Positions 49,363 through 54,552 of a stretch of DNA of 54,552 bases are shown one piece after another; the first letter of the stretch is position 1; each line of letters opens with the position of its first letter. The translations under genes were made by a program, and so were the position numbers. This DNA is from Syntrophales bacterium (lineage in GTDB: Bacteria; Desulfobacterota; Syntrophia; Syntrophales; UBA8958). The notes beneath the pieces are model-generated. The model was not told where the DNA came from, made no database searches, and worked only from the letters and a program-made list of their open reading frames with translations. The stretch is taken from positions 1 to 54,552 of the forward strand of contig JAOACW010000010.1 in NCBI GenBank assembly GCA_026417625.1. Reading direction: 5' to 3'.

Positions 49363-49471
49363 TTCTGTTTTTTTCCTCCGTAGTCGTACTTCACTTCATA
49401 CACATGGGATACACTTAAAGAAGTTTTAAAAGTATGGCAAGATAAAAAAAAGTTTAGTCCACTGCATTATA

Positions 49472-49530
49472 TCCCCTACTCACAACTCTCCCGAAACCCT
49501 ACTTGTGATGAGGCACGATTTCCCCTACTC
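49472..49530. repeat. direct 10-mer repeat TCCCCTACTC
   Basis: TCCCCTACTC occurs at 49472-49481 and again at 49521-49530. A related CCCTACTTGTGA lies between them. The copies sit in non-coding DNA and could be part of a mobile-element end, a protein binding site or an RNA structure. Confidence 0.45.
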
Positions 49531-49689
49531 TGGTTTTTCCCACACAGCGCAGTAACTCGTTGTCGTGATTGACACCTAAACACGCACATGACACTAGCAA
49601 GCATTAATCACAAAGAGCAACACAGTATTATTTCTGCAAATGTTCTACGTATGATACATTCTCAAAAAATTAAAATCCCCACCATTTTT

Positions 49690-49718
49690 TTGCTTTTTTC
49701 ACTCGCATTTGCTATTCT
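49690..49718 (+). promoter_or_regulatory. possible promoter of the CoA transferase-GNAT gene
   Basis: TTGCTT (49690-49695) and TATTCT (49713-49718) are 17 bp apart, with a TG one base before the -10 (extended -10 form). The start codon lies 34 bp further on. Confidence 0.45.
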
Positions 49719-49752
49719 TACACTAGATTAGCTTCATTCGGGAGTATTGATC

Positions 49753-51633
49753 ATGCCGATGGATTACTGGCGAAAAGTCTATCCCCACAAATTTGCCAGT
49801 GAGGATGAAATATTCAGTCATATACGCAGGGGTAATACTATATTTATAGGTTCGGCCTGTGCAGAACCCCAATACCTCGTTAATCGCTTGGTAAGTTATG
49901 TAGAGTCTAAACCGAAAGCTATTTTTGATGCCGAGGTTATCCACGTTCGTACCCTTGGTGTAGCACCGTACACACAGGAAAAATTTAAAGCGAACTTTCG
50001 CCACAACTCCTTTTTCATAGGAGATACTACCCGGGAAGCTGTTAACCGAGGGTTAGCCGATTATACCCCCATTTTTCTCCATCAGGTTACAAGTTTGATC
50101 TATCAAGATCTGCTTAGAATTGACGTGGCCTTAATTCAAACTTCCCCTCCAGACTTTCATGGATACATGAGTTTGGGGATAAGCGTGGATATAGTAATGG
50201 CTGCCGTGGAAAAGGCCAAACTCGTCATTGCACAGGTCAATTCTCGTATGCCTCGGATTCATGGAAATACATTTATCCACATAAACGATGTGGATTTCAT
50301 TGTCCCTCATGATGAAGAGCTCCTCGAATACTCCCCAAAAGTTGAAACAGAAGTGGTGCAAAGGATAGGCAAGCATATCGCAAAGCTCGTTGAAGATGGT
50401 GACACTCTACAAATAGGCTATGGAAGTCTGACAAATGCCATACTAACAAATCTTACCGATAAGAAACACCTGGGAATTCACTCCGAGCTAATTAGCGACG
50501 GTGTAGTAGAGTTAATGAAAATGGGTGTTATAGACAACTCCCGTAAAACAATCGATCGCGGAAAAACAGTGGCAACGTTCTGTATGGGTAAACGTTCCAC
50601 GTATGATTTCCTGCACGACAACCCCGCCGTTGAGTTCCACCCGATTGATTACACAAACAACCCACTAATTATAGCTCAGCAGGAGAGAATGGTGGCCATA
50701 AATGCCGCTTTGGAGATTGATCTCACGGGACAGGCAACGGCCGAATCTATAGGAAAAGTGTTTTACAGCGGTATTGGAGGACAGGCGGATTTCATGCGCG
50801 GTGCCACTATGGCTAAAAAAGGAAAAAGTATTCTCGCCATTCAATCTACAGCAGCAGACGGTAGTGTGTCTCGCATCGTTCCCTACCTAAAGGAGGGGGC
50901 AGGTGTGACATTGATCCGGGGAGATATTCATTACGTAGTTACAGAATTTGGTATTGCCTATCTACACGGTAAAAATATCAGAGAAAGGGCGATGGAACTC
51001 ATCGCCATAGCCCATCCCAAATTTCGTCCATGGCTCATTGCAGAGGCAAAGAAAGCCGGTCTAATATTCCGTGATCAAGCATTCATCCCTGGAAAAAGGG
51101 GGATGTACCCAGAGGAGCTGGAAACTTACAGAACAACTAAGACGGGTTTAACACTGTTCTTCAGACCCATAAAGATAAGCGATGAACCCCTTTTAAAGGA
51201 CTTTATTCATTCCCTTTCTGATCTGAGCCTCTACCGGAGATTTATGACAGCAAGATACGACATGCCCCATGAGAGATTACAAGATTTGGTAGTCATAGAT
51301 TACACACGGGAAATGGCAATCTTGGCCGTTATAGGTGAAACGGGGAAAGAAAAAATCGTTGGTGTGGGCAGATATTACATTGACGAGGAAACCCACACAG
51401 CAGAAGTAGCCTTCGCAGTAAGAGATGATTACCAGAACCAGGGCATCGGGACAGAATTACTCTCCTATCTTACTTATCTGGCAAAAAGACAGGGTTTGTT
51501 GGGTTTCACAGCCGAGGTATTCTCCGACAATCTGCCAATGTTGCACGTCTTCGAGAAGGGCGGGTTCATAATTGAGCGCAGAACCATGGCGGGCATAACA
51601 GAACTTAAAATGATGTTCAGAGATCAGCAGTAA
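49753..51633 (+). CDS. acetyl-CoA hydrolase/transferase family protein fused to a GNAT acetyltransferase
   Basis: This is a two-domain protein of about 626 residues. Residues 1 to about 440 are an acyl-CoA:carboxylate CoA-transferase/hydrolase of the acetate or 4-hydroxybutyrate CoA-transferase group, with the probable catalytic glutamate in GQATAESIG, the CoA-binding SGIGGQADFMRGA and VTEFGIAYLHGKNIRERA. Residues from about 465 are a GNAT domain with the acetyl-CoA motif RDDYQNQGIGTELL. The fusion occurs in other Desulfobacterota. The ATG at 49753 has GGAG eight bases upstream; the frame also allows TTG at 49747. An ADP-forming acyl-CoA synthetase lies 929 bp downstream, suggesting acyl-CoA metabolism. 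Substrates are unknown. Confidence 0.92.
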   Translation: MPMDYWRKVYPHKFASEDEIFSHIRRGNTIFIGSACAEPQYLVNRLVSYVESKPKAIFDAEVIHVRTLGVAPYTQEKFKANFRHNSFFIGDTTREAVNRGLADYTPIFLHQVTSLIYQDLLRIDVALIQTSPPDFHGYMSLGISVDIVMAAVEKAKLVIAQVNSRMPRIHGNTFIHINDVDFIVPHDEELLEYSPKVETEVVQRIGKHIAKLVEDGDTLQIGYGSLTNAILTNLTDKKHLGIHSELISDGVVELMKMGVIDNSRKTIDRGKTVATFCMGKRSTYDFLHDNPAVEFHPIDYTNNPLIIAQQERMVAINAALEIDLTGQATAESIGKVFYSGIGGQADFMRGATMAKKGKSILAIQSTAADGSVSRIVPYLKEGAGVTLIRGDIHYVVTEFGIAYLHGKNIRERAMELIAIAHPKFRPWLIAEAKKAGLIFRDQAFIPGKRGMYPEELETYRTTKTGLTLFFRPIKISDEPLLKDFIHSLSDLSLYRRFMTARYDMPHERLQDLVVIDYTREMAILAVIGETGKEKIVGVGRYYIDEETHTAEVAFAVRDDYQNQGIGTELLSYLTYLAKRQGLLGFTAEVFSDNLPMLHVFEKGGFIIERRTMAGITELKMMFRDQQ

Positions 51634-51637
51634 AAAA

Positions 51638-51670
51638 TAAAAAAGAAACCGCTATGGGTACTGCGGTTTC
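51638..51670 (-). terminator. intrinsic terminator of the cytidylate kinase-like gene
   Basis: On the minus strand GAAACCGC (51670-51663) and GCGGTTTC (51652-51645) form an 8-bp stem around a 10-base loop, followed by TTTTTTATTTTTT. It lies just after the kinase-like stop codon. The A-rich side may give weak bidirectional activity for the + gene. Confidence 0.75.
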
Positions 51671-51694
51671 TCGAATACAAACTCTAAAACATCA

Positions 51695-52399
51695 TCACTT
51701 TCTTAGGTTATAATTGTACCACTGACGGGAATTATAAGCCTCTTTGATTACCTTGACCGCCGCATCGAGCTGCAGGTTTTCCGTGTTAACTACAAGATCG
51801 TAGTTCGTTGGTTCTGTCATCTCAGCATTAAAATATTTCCTTATAAAAGCTCTGCGATTAGCCTCCGTTCTTAAAACTTCCCTCCTGGCTTCGGCCTCGG
51901 ATACATTATATTTTCTCATTACATTTTCAATACGAACGGAGAGTGGCGCTACGACCAAAACCCGGAGACACACCTCTTTCGGTAGGATAAAACTTGCCCC
52001 GCGCCCCATGATTAAGGCATAACCATGCGTTCCAATGCTGTTGACTACCCTAGTTAATTGATCGAAATATTCATCGGACCACAGGTGTCTCTCACTGAGG
52101 GCATGGATCCACTCGTCAAAGATCGAGCGATCTTGCTCGTCAAGTGTGCGCACAATTTTCTCACTCACCTGGGCGTTCTTGGCTATCATTTCCACAATTT
52201 CGCTATCAAAAAAATCTATTTTTAAATCTTCTACCAGGAGTTTAGCTATGTTTTGCGCTCCCGCACCTGGAAGTCTTGACATAGTAATGACTGGTCTTAT
52301 GGGTTTCTTGTATTTTTTCTTCTGCTCCACCTGCCATCTCTTTACCTGTTCTTCTACAATCTTTTCCAGGGAACGTGCGGCTGAATGGATTCTCTCCAT
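51695..52399 (-). CDS. cytidylate kinase-like family protein
   Basis: This P-loop protein of about 234 residues belongs to the cytidylate kinase-like family (PF13189-type), which is distinct from the housekeeping Cmk. The nucleotide-binding segment is ITMSRLPGAGAQNIAKLL, a non-standard P-loop usual for this family, and YALIMGRGASFILP and RVLVVAPLSVRIENVM follow. The start is clear: AGGAGG six bases before the ATG at 52399, with family-unlike residues upstream. A good promoter precedes it and a terminator follows, so it is monocistronic. It is divergent from the ADP-forming acyl-CoA synthetase. Substrate unknown. Confidence 0.85.
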   Translation of the reverse strand: MERIHSAARSLEKIVEEQVKRWQVEQKKKYKKPIRPVITMSRLPGAGAQNIAKLLVEDLKIDFFDSEIVEMIAKNAQVSEKIVRTLDEQDRSIFDEWIHALSERHLWSDEYFDQLTRVVNSIGTHGYALIMGRGASFILPKEVCLRVLVVAPLSVRIENVMRKYNVSEAEARREVLRTEANRRAFIRKYFNAEMTEPTNYDLVVNTENLQLDAAVKVIKEAYNSRQWYNYNLRK

Positions 52400-52442
52400 T
52401 TTAAACCTCCTCTTGCATATAATAAATCGCCATCTGGGCGTC

Positions 52443-52471
52443 TCTATATACCAGCTCAGTGCGAAAAGCAA
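52443..52471 (-). promoter_or_regulatory. promoter of the cytidylate kinase-like gene
   Basis: On the minus strand TTGCTT (52471-52466) and TATAGA (52448-52443) are 17 bp apart. The -10 ends 43 bp before the ATG, and an AGGAGG ribosome binding site lies between. Confidence 0.5.
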
Positions 52472-52561
52472 AAAGAAAAAGATTTTGGTAGACCTGAATA
52501 TCGTTTGCATGATAAAAAAATCTTGCTTTTGAAGAATCCTTTTTATGCTTTGGTTATTTCC

Positions 52562-54533
52562 GTGAATAGCGATATTAGATTTTTATTCGAACCGAGAAAT
52601 GTAGCGATAATTGGTGCATCACGATCAAGAGGAAAGATCGGTTACAATCTCGTAAGGAATATTTTGTCAGGGGGTTTTAGAGGTAAAGTTTTTCCTGTTA
52701 ACCCCGCTGGGGGGACACTTCAGGGAATTAAGATGTTCAAAACAATTGAGGATATTGAAGAGGAAATAGATCTTGCATGCATTTGCATTCCTGCACCTAA
52801 AGTTTTCAATGCCATTCAAAGCTGTGCCAGAAAAAAGGTCAAATTCGTAGCCATAATAACATCAGGGTTTTCTGAAATCGGAAACACAAAAGAAGAGGAA
52901 AAAATTGTTTCCTTCGCCAAAGATCATGGCATGGGGATACTTGGTCCCAATATTTTTGGTCTCTACTCAGCCGCATCCTCTCTCAACTGCACATTCGGTT
53001 TTGAACATATCACTCCCGGAAGTGTAGGTATCATCACCCAAAGCGGTGCAATCGGGCTTGCTATTAGTGGTAAAGCGGCCTCTGAAAATATGGGGCTTTC
53101 TGCGATGGTTTCCATCGGTAACAAAGCCGATATAGATGAAGCAGATCTTTTGGAGTATCTCATATACCAGGATCAGACAAAAGTGGTTTTAATGTATATC
53201 GAAGGTATAAAGAATGGAGAAAAGTTTATTCAAAAGGTGAAACGGGCTACTCTAATAAAACCGATTATAGTTATAAAATCAGGCCGCTCTAAAAAAGGTG
53301 CAATTGCTGCAGCCTCTCATACCGGTTCCCTTGCCGGTTCCGATGAAGTTTTTAACTGTATAACAAGGCAATGTGGTATTTTGCGCGCCGAGAGCATCAA
53401 AGATGCGTTTTCGTGGTGTAATTTCTTCTCACATAATCCTCTCCCCAAAGGGGAAAACACGTTAATCGTCACGAATGGCGGTGGCATTGGTGTGCTTGCC
53501 GCCGATGCCTGCGAAAAATACGGAGTGCACCTCTATGATAACCCTAAAGTCCTCAGAGAGGCGTTTTCTACCATAGTTCCTCCTTACGGTTCCACAAAAA
53601 ACCCCATTGACTTGACTGCAGAAGCAAAATCTAAAGACTACGACGCCGCATTTGAAAAAGGAAAAAGCCTCGAAGAAATTCATGCCATTATAGGACTTTA
53701 TTGTGAAACTGCTGTTTTCGACAAAGAGAATCTCGCAGATATGATTCTATCCAATGTTACACAAACTAGATCAGCGGGAAAACCTATGACTTTCGCCTTA
53801 CTGGGAGGAGAAAGTACGGCACGCGACATCAGCACCTTAAAAAGAAGAGGGATTGCGGTTTATGACGATGCGTACGAAGCTGTAGCACCCCTTGGAGCGA
53901 TGTTCTCCTATTGTCGCCATCGTGGTGATCCACCTGGTACAGATGACATAAAAGAAATAGATGTTAAAGCTATAGAAAATTTATGTTTCGATGCAAACAA
54001 AAGAAAAGGTTCATTACTTTTACCGGTAGAATCCCGGGAAATTATGAACATAGTGGGCATAGACATCCCTCAGAGTTTCGTTGCCCGGAACATCGAGGAA
54101 GCCGTAAAATACGCCGATTTGATAGGTTATCCTGTTGTTTTAAAAGTTATATCCCGCGACATCATTCACAAAAGTGATGTAGGAGGCGTTGCCCTCGACC
54201 TGCAGAATGCTCAAGAGGTAATAAATGGTTATGAAGCCATCATGAGAAACTGTCTGTATATAGAACCTCAGGCTATTATTGAAGGGATAGAGGTCACCAA
54301 GATGGTAAGGCAAGGCATCGAGATGATTGTGGGAGCTCGGAGGGATAAAATTTTTGGTCCAATAGTTATGTGTGGTCTGGGTGGTATCTATGTGGAAACA
54401 ATACGGGACATTAGCTTCAGATCTTTTCCGGCAAATAAGAAAGAAATCATCCGCATGATAAGAGAGTTGAAGTCTTACCCTCTTTTGCTCGGTGTTCGCG
54501 GGGAAAAAACAAAGGATATAGACACATTAGTAG
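52562..54533 (+). CDS. acetate/acyl-CoA ligase (ADP-forming), fused alpha-beta type (3' truncated)
   Basis: This enzyme converts acyl-CoA, ADP and phosphate to the free acid, CoA and ATP, an energy-conserving step in fermentation. The open frame runs from a probable GTG at 52562 through the window end without a stop. In order it has a CoA-binding domain (NVAIIGASRSRGKIG), the succinyl-CoA ligase-like domain (IITQSGAIGLAISG) with the phospho-histidine motif SHTGSLAGSDEVF, then an ATP-grasp domain (VVLKVISRDIIHKSDVGGVA, GARRDKIFGPIVMCGLGG). The C-terminus is missing. The start has no strong ribosome binding site, so a TTG 12 bp upstream is possible. The last few codons before the end come from adapter DNA. 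Confidence 0.93.
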
Positions 54534-54552
54534 CTGTCTCTTATACACATCT
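54534..54552. other. Tn5/Nextera mosaic-end adapter at the window end
   Basis: The final 19 bases, CTGTCTCTTATACACATCT, are the exact reverse complement of the 19-bp hyperactive Tn5 mosaic end used in Nextera libraries. The match begins abruptly at 54534 and runs to the last base. It is best read as untrimmed adapter at a contig end, not genomic sequence. Confidence 0.95.

Larger units (their letters stand above)
49363..49752. other. 390-bp gene-free intergenic region
   Basis: This is the longest non-coding gap in the window, between guaA (-) and the CoA transferase gene (+). No ORF with family resemblance was found. It holds a duplicated 10-mer, a short inverted repeat (TCACAA at 49480-49485 with TTGTGA at 49503-49508), two TGACAC copies (49569 and 49589 area), A/T runs, and a promoter-like site near the + gene. 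The repeats hint at an insertion-sequence scar or a structured RNA, with neither proven. Confidence 0.6.

Noticed and set aside
49723-50004. Minus-strand open frame of 93 codons over the CoA transferase 5' end
   Set aside because: It is antisense to a strongly conserved gene and its translation has no family features.
52400-52510. N-terminal extension of the cytidylate kinase-like protein with a hydrophobic stretch, resembling a signal peptide
   Set aside because: It lies upstream of an AGGAGG-ATG start and contains the likely promoter. The hydrophobic stretch is a by-product of AT-rich DNA.

Overview
This 54.5 kb window is a dense, gene-rich stretch of a moderately AT-rich, Gram-negative-type bacterial chromosome. 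Family content and gene order point by inference to an anaerobic member of the Desulfobacterota (former Deltaproteobacteria), possibly near Syntrophales. The signs are an arg-lipoprotein-lysA-dapA-dapB-folK string, hslVU with xerC, an acyl-CoA transferase fused to a GNAT domain, an ADP-forming acyl-CoA synthetase, and an indolepyruvate:ferredoxin oxidoreductase subunit. No 16S or other decisive marker is present, so the taxonomy is tentative. The last 19 bases (54534-54552) are identical to the Tn5/Nextera mosaic end and look like library adapter. The real sequence therefore probably stops at 54533, inside a gene.

Layout. (1) 1-1522, + strand: the 3' end of an indolepyruvate oxidoreductase beta subunit, then a DnaJ-like co-chaperone. 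(2) 8182-1568, - strand: dtd, DUF1285, guaB, dnaE and UPF0280, tightly packed. (3) 9222-8260, - strand: a MerR-type HTH regulator with a cyclase-like C-terminus. It diverges across a palindrome-rich intergenic region from a + strand run of M16 peptidase, non-catalytic M16 partner, M20 peptidase, phoH, ybeY and a MATE transporter (9393-16519). (4) 19993-16497, - strand: pepA and two peptide-type ABC ATPases without permeases. Upstream of these lie tRNA-Gly and tRNA-Cys with a clear terminator. (5) 36745-20299, - strand: a run of nineteen closely spaced genes: miaB, DUF151, xerC, hslV, hslU, argB, argD, argF, argG, argH, a small lipoprotein, lysA, dapA, dapB, folK, a YHS-like membrane protein, transaldolase, pgsA and an alpha/beta hydrolase. 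(6) 44710-36895, - strand: gph-like, tilS, ftsH, folP, acpS, tsaE, lysC and a ComEA-like HhH protein. (7) 44810-47631, + strand: a DUF2520 Rossmann protein coupled to panB, then an M28 peptidase. (8) 49362-47603, - strand: a GMP synthetase lacking its glutaminase domain, coupled to an alpha/beta hydrolase. (9) 49753 to the end: a CoA transferase-GNAT fusion (+), a cytidylate kinase-like protein (-) and a truncated ADP-forming acyl-CoA synthetase (+).

How it fits together. Most genes are housekeeping: replication, GTP synthesis, arginine and lysine synthesis, folate, pantothenate, tRNA modification and proteolysis. Several peptidases, peptide-ABC ATPases, the indolepyruvate oxidoreductase and the acyl-CoA energy enzymes fit an anaerobe that ferments peptides or amino acids, but that is inference. 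I saw no CRISPR array, prophage, intact insertion sequence or obvious defence island. The less ordinary pieces are the regulator and its palindromes, the glutaminase-less GMP synthetase, the DUF2520-panB pair, the CoA transferase-GNAT fusion, the orphan ABC ATPases and a 390-bp gene-free gap with short repeats.
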